64,000 nucleotides of DNA from UBA11524 sp964464815 (GCA_964464815.1 CAYXHF010000002.1:1-64000); one strand, 5' to 3'; numbered from the stretch's first letter, positions 30,362-40,000 are shown. The notes: a model not told the origin generated them from the letters alone. Translations and numbers: made by a program.

Positions 30362-32758
30362 TTGAAGGCAAGACGGTTTCTTCGTCCACTGTGCGGCATT
30401 ATCGCGCTGCTACTGTTGCTGGGTGGATGCTACGCTTTTTACCACGCGTTTTCCGTGGATACCTGGCAGACGCTCGATCCGGCGCGGTTGACATCCTTGG
30501 CGCAGACTGGCGCGCTATATGACAAAAACGGTGAGTACGTCACCTCCCTTGTCGGCAAGGAAAACCGCACCGTCATTGATACCACACGCCTGCCAGCGCA
30601 TGTGCGCAACGCCTTTCTGGCCGCGGAGGATTTGCGCTTTTATAAGCATCCCGGCTTTGACATCACCCGCATCATCGGCGCGATGCTGACCAACGTGCGT
30701 GACGGCGCATTCAGTCAGGGTGCATCGACCATCTCCCAGCAGCTCATCAAGCTTTCGCACCTGTCCAGCCAGAAGACCATCGCCCGCAAGCTGGAGGAAA
30801 TTCATCTGGCCTTGCAGCTGGAAAAGCAGTACACCAAAACGGAGATTCTGGACATGTACCTGAACTTCATCTACTTTGGTCAGGGCGCGTATGGCATTCA
30901 GGCTGCGGCAGAGGTCACCTTCGGCATGGATGCCATGTCGCTTTCCCCTGCTCAAGCCGCCGCACTGGCCGCCGCCATCAAGGCACCCTCCATCTATAGC
31001 CTGCAAGCCTCCCCGGAAAGCAACCAGAAGCGCCGCGAATACATCCTGACGCTGATGTATGAGGAAGGCATGCTGACGCAAAGCGAATATGACGCCGCCA
31101 TGACCGAGGAATTGACGCCGGTCACCACGCCGCAGGTGCAGACGGCCTACGGCTGGTTCGTCGATGCCGTGCTGGACGAGGCCGAAGCGCTGCTGGATGT
31201 TTCCGCCGAAGGGCTGCTGGCCGGAGGCTACCGCATCGACACCACCCTTGACCCCAGCATGCAAAGCAGTATGGATGCACAGTACCAGACCGACATTTTC
31301 CCTGCCAACCATCAGGACGGCACACCCGTGCAGGCCGCCTCTGCCGCTGTTGACACAGCCAGTGGTGCCGTTCGCGCCATCGTCGGTGGTCGGGAGTATG
31401 TCACCCGTCGTGGTCTGAACCGCGCCACGCAGCTGCGCCGTCAGCCCGGTAGCGCCCTCAAGCCACTGGCCGTCTATGCACCCGCAATTGAGTCCGCCGG
31501 ATGGACATGCGCCAGCGTGATTGTGGACGAGCCGACCGCCTTTGGCACATACAAGCCACGTAACGCCGGCAACGCGTATTACGGCAACGTCACCGTGCGC
31601 ACGGCGCTTAAAAACAGCCTGAACATTCCTGCCGTCAAGGTGCTGGAATCCATCGGCATTGGCACTTCTCGCCGGTATTTGCAAAGTGTGGGCATTGAGC
31701 TGGATGACCGCGATTGGAATTTATCCCTGGCGCTGGGCAGTATGACATACGGCACATCGCCGGTTCAGATGGCGGCGGCGTATGTTCCCTTCGCCAACGG
31801 CGGTACGTTCTACGCGCCCTACTTCATTGAGCGCATCACCGACCGCACGGGACAGGTCATCTATCAGCACGAGACGACCGGCAAAACCGTTTTGTCCGCG
31901 CAATCGGCCTATCTGATGACCAGCCTCCTCAAAACCGTTATTTCCTCCGGTACGGGTACGCGCCTTTCCAGCGCCGGTACACCCGTTGCAGGCAAAACCG
32001 GCACGGTCAACGAGACAGGCGGCGGCAACCGCGATGTCTGGATGGCCGCCTACACGCCGGAGGTGTCCACCGCCGTCTGGATGGGCTACGACAATCCGGA
32101 CAGCACACACCGTCTGCCCAACCGCGTTTCCGGCGGCACGAATCCGGCGACACTGGCGCGAAACTTCCTGCGTGCCTACTACACCGACCGGAAGAAGGTG
32201 GATTTCCAGAAGCCTTCCGGCATCGTCAGCGCTTCAATTGACAAAAAGGCCATTGAAACGCGCGGCGAAGCCATGCTGGCCACCTCGCTCACCCCCAAGA
32301 GCTACCGCCTGAATGAGGTCTTCACCGAAGGCACACAGCCCAAGAAGAAGAGTGACGTCTGGAATGCACCTGCCTCGGCGCAATCCTTCTCCGTCTCGCA
32401 TTCCGAAAGCGGACAGCCGCTGCTCATCATCAAGGCCAGCGACGCGGCGGTGTACCGCGTGCAGCGTGACGCCGTGGGCGAAAGCTTCGTCCTGACGGAG
32501 CTGCGCGCATCCGCTGGCGAAACGCTCTATTACACCGACGAACGCGCACAGGATGGCATCGTGTATACCTACCGCGTCATTCCCGTCCATGCGGAATTGC
32601 TGGACAACGGCATCGTGCTGGAAGGCGTGCAGAGTGTGCAGGTCGCGCAGGTGGAGCGTCCCAACGCGCTAACGCAGTTCTTCTCCGGCCTCTTCTCCGC
32701 ACCCAGGGCAGAAACAGAGGGCAACGAGCTGCCAGCCTCCATCTTTGCGCCTGAATAA
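30362..32758 (+). CDS. Class A penicillin-binding protein (PBP1A-like)
   Basis: 798 aa bifunctional peptidoglycan synthase. After an N-terminal membrane anchor (LCGIIALLLLLGGCYAFYHA) comes a GT51 glycosyltransferase with AAEDLRFYKHPGFD (Glu89) and GASTISQQLIK. The transpeptidase follows with the SxxK serine in RQPGSALKPLAV (Ser364, Lys367), SLN (Ser419) and KTG (Lys545). The C-terminal 130 residues look like a fibronectin-III-type domain. All catalytic motifs are intact. The start is TTG 30362 with AGGAGG upstream. It is convergent with the C69 peptidase gene. Confidence 0.94.
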   Translation: MKARRFLRPLCGIIALLLLLGGCYAFYHAFSVDTWQTLDPARLTSLAQTGALYDKNGEYVTSLVGKENRTVIDTTRLPAHVRNAFLAAEDLRFYKHPGFDITRIIGAMLTNVRDGAFSQGASTISQQLIKLSHLSSQKTIARKLEEIHLALQLEKQYTKTEILDMYLNFIYFGQGAYGIQAAAEVTFGMDAMSLSPAQAAALAAAIKAPSIYSLQASPESNQKRREYILTLMYEEGMLTQSEYDAAMTEELTPVTTPQVQTAYGWFVDAVLDEAEALLDVSAEGLLAGGYRIDTTLDPSMQSSMDAQYQTDIFPANHQDGTPVQAASAAVDTASGAVRAIVGGREYVTRRGLNRATQLRRQPGSALKPLAVYAPAIESAGWTCASVIVDEPTAFGTYKPRNAGNAYYGNVTVRTALKNSLNIPAVKVLESIGIGTSRRYLQSVGIELDDRDWNLSLALGSMTYGTSPVQMAAAYVPFANGGTFYAPYFIERITDRTGQVIYQHETTGKTVLSAQSAYLMTSLLKTVISSGTGTRLSSAGTPVAGKTGTVNETGGGNRDVWMAAYTPEVSTAVWMGYDNPDSTHRLPNRVSGGTNPATLARNFLRAYYTDRKKVDFQKPSGIVSASIDKKAIETRGEAMLATSLTPKSYRLNEVFTEGTQPKKKSDVWNAPASAQSFSVSHSESGQPLLIIKASDAAVYRVQRDAVGESFVLTELRASAGETLYYTDERAQDGIVYTYRVIPVHAELLDNGIVLEGVQSVQVAQVERPNALTQFFSGLFSAPRAETEGNELPASIFAPE

Positions 32759-32764
32759 GAAAAA

Positions 32765-32800
32765 GCGAGGCCACCCGAGTTTTTTTCGGATGGCCTCGCC
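32765..32800. terminator. Bidirectional terminator between the PBP and C69 peptidase genes
   Basis: Stem GCGAGGCCACCCGA / TCGGATGGCCTCGC with one mismatch and a T-rich loop, between two convergent stop codons. Confidence 0.75.
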
Positions 32801-32815
32801 ATAGTTCCTATAGAA

Positions 32816-34381
32816 TTACTTGACGTTGTTGACCAGCGTCACGCAGGTGGTGTGCACCTTTTCTGCGAAATCGTTGCTCAGCTTGGTGACTGCCTCAGCG
32901 GCCGCGTCAGTGTTTTCTGCCGCCGCGACAGCTGCCTGCATCTGGGTGAAAACGTCATACGCTTCCTGCTGCAGGGCCGCCAGCTGGGTGTCAATGTCGC
33001 TCTTCTGCGCATCGGTCAAGTTGCCGCTCTCGTAGAGGTTGGACAGCGCGTCCATCGTCCAGTACACGGAGTCAGCCCAGTTGTCCGGCAGCTTGCAGAA
33101 GCCTTCGACCGTCACACGCTGGCCTTCAGCATTGCGCTTGAGCTTCGTCGTGGCGTAGAATAAGCCGTCTTCCGGCTTTTCCTCCGTGAAGGACGCCGCC
33201 AGCGTGCTCAGCTGATAGGGCGCATAGGTATCCTTGGTCAGCATCGGATAGTAGGGCACGAACACGCTCACAGCCGCATCGTCCATTGCCAGCCATTCAA
33301 CGGTATCCGTCACGCTGTCTTCCTTGGCAATCTGGAAGATATGCGTTTCCAGGTTGCGGTTCGAGCCAATACCTGCGATGTGGTAGTAGCCCACAATGTC
33401 CGCCACGGTGTAGGCATGATCCAGGGTGATGTTGGTGTACATCGGCACGATGCTGCCATCGGCTGCGACGTTGGAAATGGTGTAGTCGGTGGTCGCCGGT
33501 TCTTCCTTGGCCGTTTCGGCGTTGAAGTACTTCAGCGCGTTCACCATACGGCTACCCGTCGCCTGATCGGCATTGTAGGAGGCCACATAGTCAATCGTGT
33601 TGTCTTCCTTGCTGCCCACATAGGAGCCAGCCGTTTCGGCCACAGCAATCAGGTTCTTGGAGGCAATCACGTTTTCGGTATCATCCAGGTCAATCAGGCC
33701 AATCACGGACATGTTCGGCTGTGCGAACACCATGGAGCTGCTCAGCTTGATGGCCACATACTGCGTGCCGGACGCATTCTCCACATACCAGACTTCCTTG
33801 TCGTCGGCAATGAAGATGCCCGAGCCGCCAGCGCAGCCAGCCGTGTCGTAGATGCTCAGCAGCAGGGAGACGGCTTCCTTCGCCGTGGCCGCTTCGCTCA
33901 GCAGCACGGTGGTGATTTCCGCTTCTTCGATGCCCGCATCCTGATAGGGATCCGCCTCATAAATCGCACCGGAGCAGCCAATCGTCTCCGTCGCGCTGAC
34001 GGTCAGGCCCTGATCATTCGTGCCACCGGCCTCATAGGGCGTGTGAGCATACGTCTGGCCGCAATCGGGGCACACATTGTCCTTCGCCGCGCCGTTGTCA
34101 TCGCGGAAGGCGGTGTAGCCGTAGCTATCCTTGGTGAAGGTGTAGGTGAAGCCATAGCAGCCATTGTACACTTCCCCAGCCGTATGCTTACCGGCGGGAA
34201 TGACGAAATACTGCTTGTTGTAGCTATTGGAAATATCCTCAGAGCGGGCGAACATCGTCGTTCCATCCGCAGTCAGGTCAGAGCCGACATACACGGCTGT
34301 GCAGGCCAGCGCCTGAACAGAGGACAGGCACATCGCCGCAGCGAGTACCAGCGGGAAAAGCTTCTTCTTGAAAGAGAACAT
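32816..34381 (-). CDS. Secreted C69-family dipeptidase
   Basis: 521 aa. A signal peptide (FKKKLFPLVLAAAMCLSSVQALA) precedes Cys27 in CTAVYVGSDLTADGTTMFAR. In this Ntn-hydrolase family the nucleophilic Cys becomes the N-terminus, here by signal cleavage. Downstream motifs YEAGGTNDQGLTVSATETI and SGIFIADDKEVWYVENASG match peptidase C69 (PepD type). A C-terminal helical, Ala-rich extension follows. It probably hydrolyses dipeptides or small amides outside the cell. It has its own sigmaA promoter at 34417-34445. Confidence 0.88.
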   Translation of the reverse strand: MFSFKKKLFPLVLAAAMCLSSVQALACTAVYVGSDLTADGTTMFARSEDISNSYNKQYFVIPAGKHTAGEVYNGCYGFTYTFTKDSYGYTAFRDDNGAAKDNVCPDCGQTYAHTPYEAGGTNDQGLTVSATETIGCSGAIYEADPYQDAGIEEAEITTVLLSEAATAKEAVSLLLSIYDTAGCAGGSGIFIADDKEVWYVENASGTQYVAIKLSSSMVFAQPNMSVIGLIDLDDTENVIASKNLIAVAETAGSYVGSKEDNTIDYVASYNADQATGSRMVNALKYFNAETAKEEPATTDYTISNVAADGSIVPMYTNITLDHAYTVADIVGYYHIAGIGSNRNLETHIFQIAKEDSVTDTVEWLAMDDAAVSVFVPYYPMLTKDTYAPYQLSTLAASFTEEKPEDGLFYATTKLKRNAEGQRVTVEGFCKLPDNWADSVYWTMDALSNLYESGNLTDAQKSDIDTQLAALQQEAYDVFTQMQAAVAAAENTDAAAEAVTKLSNDFAEKVHTTCVTLVNNVK

Positions 34382-34416
34382 TGCTTTGCACCATCCTTTT
34401 CTTATTGACGAGGCTT

Positions 34417-34445
34417 ATTATACTGCATCGTCATGCATTTGTCAA
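34417..34445 (-). promoter_or_regulatory. Strong sigmaA-type promoter for the C69 peptidase
   Basis: Minus strand TTGACA, 17-nt spacer, TATAAT, 36 nt before the start codon. Confidence 0.85.
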
Positions 34446-34517
34446 TAGGTTTTTCGCATATTTATGCTGAATTTTTCGTATTTTTGTGCATAAAAGCGTT
34501 TTTGTTCTGAATTTTAT

Positions 34518-34573
34518 GCATAAAAACAGGGCAGAAACGGATTTTGCCCCATTCCTGTCCCTGTTTTTTATGC
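34518..34573 (-). terminator. Terminator after the TauE/SafE gene
   Basis: Inverted repeat with arms GCATAAAAACAGGG and CCCTGTTTTTTATGC, 7 nt after the stop codon on the minus strand. A/T-rich arms give T-tracts in both directions. Confidence 0.65.
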
Positions 34574-34579
34574 ACCTTC

Positions 34580-35350
34580 TTATGCAAAGGTCTGCACACC
34601 CAGAATGACCACGCCCAGCAACGTCAGAATCACGCCTACCACACGGTTGAGCGTCTCCGGCTTGGCCTTGTTGGCAATCTTCGCCGCAACCTGGGCGAAA
34701 ATCAGGGTGAATACCACGCACAGACCCAGCGTCCACCAATCCGGTGCGCCGCCAATGGAAAAGTGGCTCAGCGCGCCCGTCAGTGCCGTGAAGGCCATGA
34801 TGAATACGCTCGTGCCTACCGCAGTTTTCAACTCATAGCCCATCACCGATGTCAGGATGAGCAGCATCATCATGCCGCCGCCTGCGCCGATGAAGCCGCA
34901 GATCATGCCAATCATGCTGCCGCAGAGAATCGACTGCACCGCACGCTTCCTGGCGCTGACACTTTCCATCGCCTCGCGCGTGGTCATGACCGGACGGACG
35001 ATGAACTTGATGCCCAGTAGCATCGTCATCAGCACGCTGAAGCTTCCCATCGTCCGGCTCGGCACCAGACTGGCCACATAGCTGCCTACCACCGTGAACA
35101 GCAACACGCACACCATCATCAGCAAGCCATTGCGAATGTCCAGATTCTTGTTCCTGCCATACGTCCATGCGCTCACCGCACTGGCCAGCACGTCACTGGC
35201 CAGGGCGATGCCGACCGCCGCATACGGCTCCATGCCCAGAAAGGTAATCAGCATCGGGCTGATTACTGCCGCCGCGCTCATGCCCGCAAAGCCTGTTCCC
35301 AAGCCAGCACCCAGACCTGCCAGCAAACACACAACCACCTTTGTTACCAA
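34580..35350 (-). CDS. TauE/SafE-family sulfite or anion exporter
   Basis: 256 aa with about eight hydrophobic spans in two repeats. The glycine-rich signatures LLAGLGAGLGTGFAGMSAA and GMICGFIGAGGGMMMLLILT mark the TauE/SafE (DUF81) family. Members move sulfite, sulfoacetate or other organosulfur anions; the substrate here is unknown. The start is TTG 35350 with GGGGAG upstream. It is monocistronic. Confidence 0.9.
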   Translation of the reverse strand: MVTKVVVCLLAGLGAGLGTGFAGMSAAAVISPMLITFLGMEPYAAVGIALASDVLASAVSAWTYGRNKNLDIRNGLLMMVCVLLFTVVGSYVASLVPSRTMGSFSVLMTMLLGIKFIVRPVMTTREAMESVSARKRAVQSILCGSMIGMICGFIGAGGGMMMLLILTSVMGYELKTAVGTSVFIMAFTALTGALSHFSIGGAPDWWTLGLCVVFTLIFAQVAAKIANKAKPETLNRVVGVILTLLGVVILGVQTFA

Positions 35351-35568
35351 ATTGAACTCCCCTTTTCTTTCGATTCTTGTGTCCAGTATAGATACATTTT
35401 ATGTACTCAAAATGAACCCAGCGTGTTTTACCGCGTTTTCCAAACGACGCGACACATTCTCCCTGCTTCGCTTCGATTTTCTGTCAAGCATCGCCCATTT
35501 CCCCTGGCGCATCCGCGCAAAAACGGGTATACTATCAAGCGAAGCATCATCAAAGGAGGCGCTTTTGC

Positions 35569-36540
35569 ATGTGTACCAGCATCCGTCTGACAACGCGCGA
35601 CCACTATTTCGGCCGCAATCTTGATTTGGAATACAGCTATCAGGAAAGCGTGGCCGTCACGCCGCGTCACTTTCCCTTCCACTTCCGGCATGTCGCCAAT
35701 GCCGACACGCATTATGCCATGATTGGCATGGCGTATGTGCAGGACGGCTATCCGCTATATTACGAGGCCACGAACGAGCATGGTTTGAGCATGGCCGGGC
35801 TGAACTTTCCGGCCAGCGCCGTATATCCTCCCTGCCAGGACGGCAAGGACAACGTCGCCAGCTTCGAGCTGATTCCCTTTGTGCTTTCTTCATGCCGCAA
35901 TCTGGACGAGGCGCGCGCCCGTCTGTCGCGCATCAACATTTGCAGCGACGCCTTCAGTGCGCAGCTGCCGCCGTCTCCCCTGCACTGGATGGTCGATGAC
36001 CGCTCCGGTTCGCTGGTCGTGGAATCGACCGCTGACGGCCTGCACATCTACGACAATTGGGCCAACGTCATGACGAACGAGCCGTCCTTCCCGATGCAGC
36101 TGGAAAACCTGGCGCATTATCAGGCGCTTTCGCCCGAAGAGCCGGTCAATCGCTTTGCGCCTGCCCTGCCGCTCAAGGTTGGTGGCCGCTGCACCGGTGC
36201 GTTGGGCCTGCCGGGCGACTGGTCGCCGTGGTCGCGCTTCGTCCGCGCCGCCTTCCTCGTGAACAACTCCGTTTGCGGCGAGAGTGAGGAGGAAAGCGTG
36301 TCGCAGTTCTTCCACCTGCTGGGTGGCGTAGCGCATCCGCGCGGCTGTGCGCATCTGCCGCACGGGTACGAAATCACCGTCTACACCAGCTGCTGCAATG
36401 CCGACACCGGTGTGTATTACTACACAACCTACGACAACCAGCAGATTTGCGCCATCAACATGCACCACGCGCCGCTGGACAGCGACACCGTGACGTCCTA
36501 CCCGCTCCAAAAGGCGCAGGGCATTTGCTTTCAGAATTGA
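35569..36540 (+). CDS. Choloylglycine (bile salt) hydrolase family enzyme
   Basis: 323 aa Ntn amidase. The nucleophile Cys2 directly follows Met1 (MCTSIRLTTRDHYFGRNLDL), as required. Other family residues are present: Arg16 and Asp19 in GRNLDLEYSY, Asn79 in GLSMAGLNFP, Asn170 in VMTNEPSFPMQ and Arg223 in WSRFVRAAF, with the GLPGDWSPWSRF segment. These match bile salt hydrolases (cleaving glycine or taurine conjugates) more than distant penicillin V acylases, but sequence alone cannot exclude the latter. No signal peptide, so cytosolic. AAAGGAGG precedes the start; a TATACT -10 box lies at 35528-35533 with a poor -35. Confidence 0.88.
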   Translation: MCTSIRLTTRDHYFGRNLDLEYSYQESVAVTPRHFPFHFRHVANADTHYAMIGMAYVQDGYPLYYEATNEHGLSMAGLNFPASAVYPPCQDGKDNVASFELIPFVLSSCRNLDEARARLSRINICSDAFSAQLPPSPLHWMVDDRSGSLVVESTADGLHIYDNWANVMTNEPSFPMQLENLAHYQALSPEEPVNRFAPALPLKVGGRCTGALGLPGDWSPWSRFVRAAFLVNNSVCGESEEESVSQFFHLLGGVAHPRGCAHLPHGYEITVYTSCCNADTGVYYYTTYDNQQICAINMHHAPLDSDTVTSYPLQKAQGICFQN

Positions 36541-36674
36541 CGGCAAACGCCATTTACAGTACCACAAAGCAGCTGCTTTGTCAATCAAGAAAGACGTGTC
36601 AGCAGCCGATTGATGTCACGGCACCCCTGAAAAAAATACATCAAAAAAACCTCGTTTTTCGTCGATTCTGCATC

Positions 36675-36703
36675 TTGAAATCGGGTTTGGTTTTTGATAT
36701 ACT
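36675..36703 (+). promoter_or_regulatory. SigmaA-type promoter upstream of the DUF1846 gene
   Basis: TTGAAA, 17-nt spacer, TATACT, 73 nt before the start codon. Confidence 0.75.
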
Positions 36704-36721
36704 GTATAGGGCACATTTGAT

Positions 36722-36748
36722 AGGCACCCCGAAAAGGGTGCCTTTTTC
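36722..36748 (+). terminator. Leader terminator (attenuator) before the DUF1846 gene
   Basis: Stem GGCACCC / GGGTGCC with loop CGAAAA and a T5 tail, between the promoter and the ribosome-binding site. It would end transcripts from the promoter above after about 40 nt unless bypassed. Confidence 0.6.
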
Positions 36749-36775
36749 ATTTTTGTAAGTATTGGAGGAAGCATC

Positions 36776-38260
36776 ATGAGAAAGCTCGGCTTTGACAGTC
36801 AGAAGTACATCAATCTACAGTCCGAACACATTCGTGAGCGGATTGCGCAGTTTGGCGGCAAGCTCTATCTTGAGTTCGGTGGCAAGTTGTTCGATGACTA
36901 TCACGCATCACGCGTATTGCCCGGCTTTGCGCCGGATAACAAAATCCGCATGCTGATGCAGCTCAAGGATCAGGCGGAAATCGTCATTGCGATTAACGCC
37001 AATGATATTGAGAAGAATAAGCGCCGTGGCGATTTGGGCATCACGTATGATACCGATGTGATTCGTCTGGTGGATATTTTCCGTGACTTCGGGCTGTATG
37101 TGGGCAGCATCGCGCTGACCCAATATTCCGGCCAGCCGTCCGCCGAGCTGTTTGAGAAGCGTATGACCGCGCTGGGCCTCAAGGTCTATCGCCAGTATCG
37201 CATCGCCAATTATCCCTCCGATGTCAAGACGATTGTCAGCGATGATGGCTATGGTCGCAACGATTATATTGAAACAACGCGTTCCCTGATTGTCGTGACC
37301 GCGCCCGGCCCGGGCAGTGGCAAAATGGCCGTCTGCCTGTCGCAGCTATATCACGAAAACAAGCGCGGCATCAAGGCCGGCTACGCGAAGTTCGAGACCT
37401 TCCCCATCTGGAATCTGCCGCTCAAGCACCCGGTGAACCTCGCCTATGAGGCCGCCACGGCAGATTTGAACGACGTAAACATGATTGACCCCTTCCATCT
37501 GGAAGCATACGGCCAGACGACGGTCAATTACAACCGCGATATTGAGATTTTCCCTGTCCTGAAGGCGATTTTTGAGCGCATTTATGGCGAATGCCCCTAC
37601 AAGAGCCCGACCGACATGGGCGTGAACATGGCAGGCTACTCCATCGTGGATGACGAAGCCTGCTGTGAGGCCTCCCGTCAGGAGGTCATTCGCCGTTACT
37701 ACAAGTCCACGTGCCTGCTGCGTCAGGGCCTGGCCAGCGATACGGAAATCAACAAGCTGGAGCTGCTGATGCGCACACTGGGCGTTGACCCGAGCGATCG
37801 CAAGACCGTTCCGGCGGCGCTGGCGGTGGCCGAGCGCACGGGTGAACCGGCCGCGGCAATTGAGCTGAATGACGGCCGTATCGTGACAGGCAAGACCTCC
37901 TCGCTCCTGGGTGCATCCTCTGCGGCGCTGCTGAATGCCTTGAAGGTGCTGGCAGACATTCCGGATGAGCTGGATTTGATTTCACCCACAGTCATTGCAC
38001 CGATTCAGCATCTGAAGATCGATCACATGGGCAACCGCAATCCGCGTCTGCACACCGACGAGGTGCTGATTGCCCTGGCCATCAGCGCCGCCACGGACGA
38101 GACGGCCGCGCTGGCGATGGACAAGATTTCCGACCTGCAGGGCTGTGACGCGCACTCCACCGTCATTCTGTCTCAGGTCGATGACGGCATGTTCAAGAAG
38201 CTGGGCGTCAACGTCACCTGCGAACCGACCTATCAGAACAGTAAGCTTTACCACAAGTAA
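36776..38260 (+). CDS. DUF1846 (UPF0371) protein
   Basis: 494 aa. The family start RKLGFDSQKYINLQSEHIRERIAQFGGKLYLEFGGKLFDDYHASRVLPGF (quoted in part, residues 2-50) and the glycine-rich VTAPGPGSGKMAVCLSQLYHE loop are diagnostic of UPF0371. This conserved cytosolic family has a nucleotide-binding-like fold and no proven function. GGAGG lies upstream of ATG 36776. It is monocistronic, with a promoter, leader hairpin and terminator. Confidence 0.93.
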   Translation: MRKLGFDSQKYINLQSEHIRERIAQFGGKLYLEFGGKLFDDYHASRVLPGFAPDNKIRMLMQLKDQAEIVIAINANDIEKNKRRGDLGITYDTDVIRLVDIFRDFGLYVGSIALTQYSGQPSAELFEKRMTALGLKVYRQYRIANYPSDVKTIVSDDGYGRNDYIETTRSLIVVTAPGPGSGKMAVCLSQLYHENKRGIKAGYAKFETFPIWNLPLKHPVNLAYEAATADLNDVNMIDPFHLEAYGQTTVNYNRDIEIFPVLKAIFERIYGECPYKSPTDMGVNMAGYSIVDDEACCEASRQEVIRRYYKSTCLLRQGLASDTEINKLELLMRTLGVDPSDRKTVPAALAVAERTGEPAAAIELNDGRIVTGKTSSLLGASSAALLNALKVLADIPDELDLISPTVIAPIQHLKIDHMGNRNPRLHTDEVLIALAISAATDETAALAMDKISDLQGCDAHSTVILSQVDDGMFKKLGVNVTCEPTYQNSKLYHK

Positions 38261-38267
38261 TTGTTTT

Positions 38268-38304
38268 CCCCTTCTTCCCAGGCTTGCGGAGGAAGGGGTT
38301 TTTG
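38268..38304 (+). terminator. Terminator after the DUF1846 gene
   Basis: Stem CCCCTTCTTCC / GGAGGAAGGGG and a T5 tail, 8 nt after the stop. Confidence 0.8.
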
Positions 38305-38463
38305 ATACTAATTTTCGTCTGAAACAGGCCACCGAGCATAGTGAATTTTTCGTGCTGGATGCACGCGTGAGCGAAACAAAGCAACGCCCGGTGATGGCCG
38401 ATGCGAAATAATACACTATGCGAATGCCATGTGGGAAAGTTAGTATAAAGCATAAAAACGTTT
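38305..38463. other. Short intergenic stretch, nothing recognised
   Basis: AT-richer sequence between two terminators. I see no gene, promoter pair or structure I can support. Confidence 0.4.
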
Positions 38464-38506
38464 GCGCCCGTCCTTCCATATGCTGCTGGAAGAACGGGCG
38501 CTTTTG
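38464..38506. terminator. Bidirectional terminator near the LRR gene end
   Basis: 15-bp stem GCGCCCGTCCTTCCA / TGGAAGAACGGGCGC with one mismatch, T4 on the plus side and a T5-containing tail on the minus side. Confidence 0.75.
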
Positions 38507-38562
38507 TCATTTGTATTTTTGTACGTGTACCAAGTCTTCTTCGTTTGTACTCTGGCGAATAC

Positions 38563-39828
38563 TCATTTCAGCCAGTCCAGATTTTCCTCCTCACCATTGA
38601 CCGTGTAGGCACAGGCATTTTCCCGCACCCACATTTCCGCATAAGACCCAGCTTCCACAAGGTAGCTGACGTGGCGGTCAAAGGCGTCTTGGGCGATGTA
38701 TTTCAGTGTCCTTGGCAGATAAATCGTACCTGCATAGCCGCAGCACAGGAAGGCGCTCGCGGCAATTTTCTCCACGCCCTCGCCGATGGTAATTTCATGG
38801 ACATTGTTGTTGTAGAAGGCGCATTCCCCAACAATGCGGCACGTGCCCGATACGTGAATGGCCTCCGTCACGCCGCGGTTTTCACCGTCCAGATTCAGCT
38901 TGCAGTTGATTTCCGAAAAAGCATGCGGTGCAATTTCATGCGCATTGGTCAGCAAATTCGTCAGCGCGCTTTCCGGCATTTTGTCGCAACGATAAAAGGC
39001 GTATGGTGCGATTGTCCGCACCGACTTCGGTGCATCCACAATCGTGGGACTCATCCCTTTGAACTTCTCGTCATTCGTTTTGGCAAAGGCGCGTTCCGCA
39101 ATGCTGTTCAGCTCTTCACAATGACCAAGCGACACACGCATGTCTGCATCCGCAAAGGCGTATGCAGCAATGTCATTCACACCAGACGGCAGCGTCAACG
39201 TATTGGCATATTTGCACGACCAGAAGGCAAACGCACCAATTCGCCGCAGGCTTTGCGGCAGCAGCAGTGGCTTATCCTCCTGCAAGCGCAGCTGAGCAAA
39301 GGCATAATCGCCAATGGACACGATTCCTTCCGGAATCAGGGCTTCGCCGTTGCTTTTCGTCCATTGCAGCAGCTCCTTCCCCTGCTTGCTGTACAGCGCC
39401 CCATGAACCGTGGCAAAGAAAGGTTGACGGTTGGAAATGCGGAAGGCGATTTCATCATTGCCCAGAAATGCACCATACCCGATATGCGCCACCGATTCCG
39501 GAATATTGATGGAGAAAATGGGGCGGTTGGCAAACGCCTTTTCCCCGATGGTAGTCAGGGTATTCGGCAGCGTCACATAAATCCCCGGCAGCTCCTCATT
39601 GCCCTTTCCCAGTGCAAACGCACCTGCGGCAATGGTCGTCACCGGATGATTGCCGATTTTCCCCGGAATCGTCATGTCTTCCTGTTCTCCCTGATACCCT
39701 GTGATTGCCGCCGTGCCGTCGTGCTGAATCAGATAGGTATACTGACCATATCGCTTATTCTTTTTTCCCGAAGGCATGCCACCTTTGATTGACCTTGTAT
39801 TCCAATGAAATATGTTCCGAAGCCTCAT
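38563..39828 (-). CDS. BspA-type leucine-rich-repeat protein without signal peptide
   Basis: 421 aa built from about twelve LRR_5 units of the form I-P-x-x-V-x-x-I-G-x-x-A-F, for example NIPESVAHIGYGAFLGND and LPQSLRRIGAFAFWSC. It ends with a capping segment (YLVEAGSYAEMWVRENACAY) like that of the partial protein at 1-182. The N-terminus (MRLRNIFHWNTRSIKGG) is basic with no hydrophobic core, so no export signal is seen. It has its own strong promoter and diverges from the XRE regulator gene. Function is unknown; BspA repeats generally mediate binding. Confidence 0.8.
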   Translation of the reverse strand: MRLRNIFHWNTRSIKGGMPSGKKNKRYGQYTYLIQHDGTAAITGYQGEQEDMTIPGKIGNHPVTTIAAGAFALGKGNEELPGIYVTLPNTLTTIGEKAFANRPIFSINIPESVAHIGYGAFLGNDEIAFRISNRQPFFATVHGALYSKQGKELLQWTKSNGEALIPEGIVSIGDYAFAQLRLQEDKPLLLPQSLRRIGAFAFWSCKYANTLTLPSGVNDIAAYAFADADMRVSLGHCEELNSIAERAFAKTNDEKFKGMSPTIVDAPKSVRTIAPYAFYRCDKMPESALTNLLTNAHEIAPHAFSEINCKLNLDGENRGVTEAIHVSGTCRIVGECAFYNNNVHEITIGEGVEKIAASAFLCCGYAGTIYLPRTLKYIAQDAFDRHVSYLVEAGSYAEMWVRENACAYTVNGEEENLDWLK

Positions 39829-39971
39829 TGATCCATCCTCACTCTTTCAGGAAGTGCCGCATTCGCCTTGCCGCGCTTCATCCACCGTGTTTTTGTGCCG
39901 GCCAGCGCCTGCTGTCCGCATTCTTCTTGCTACAGAAGTCAAGAAATCAAGGAAACTTTGCTCCCATAAAG

Positions 39972-40000
39972 ATTATAACAAATATTCTTTGACATTTCAA
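39972..40000 (-). promoter_or_regulatory. SigmaA-type promoter for the LRR gene
   Basis: Minus strand TTGAAA, 17-nt spacer, TATAAT; the leader would be about 135 nt. Confidence 0.75.
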
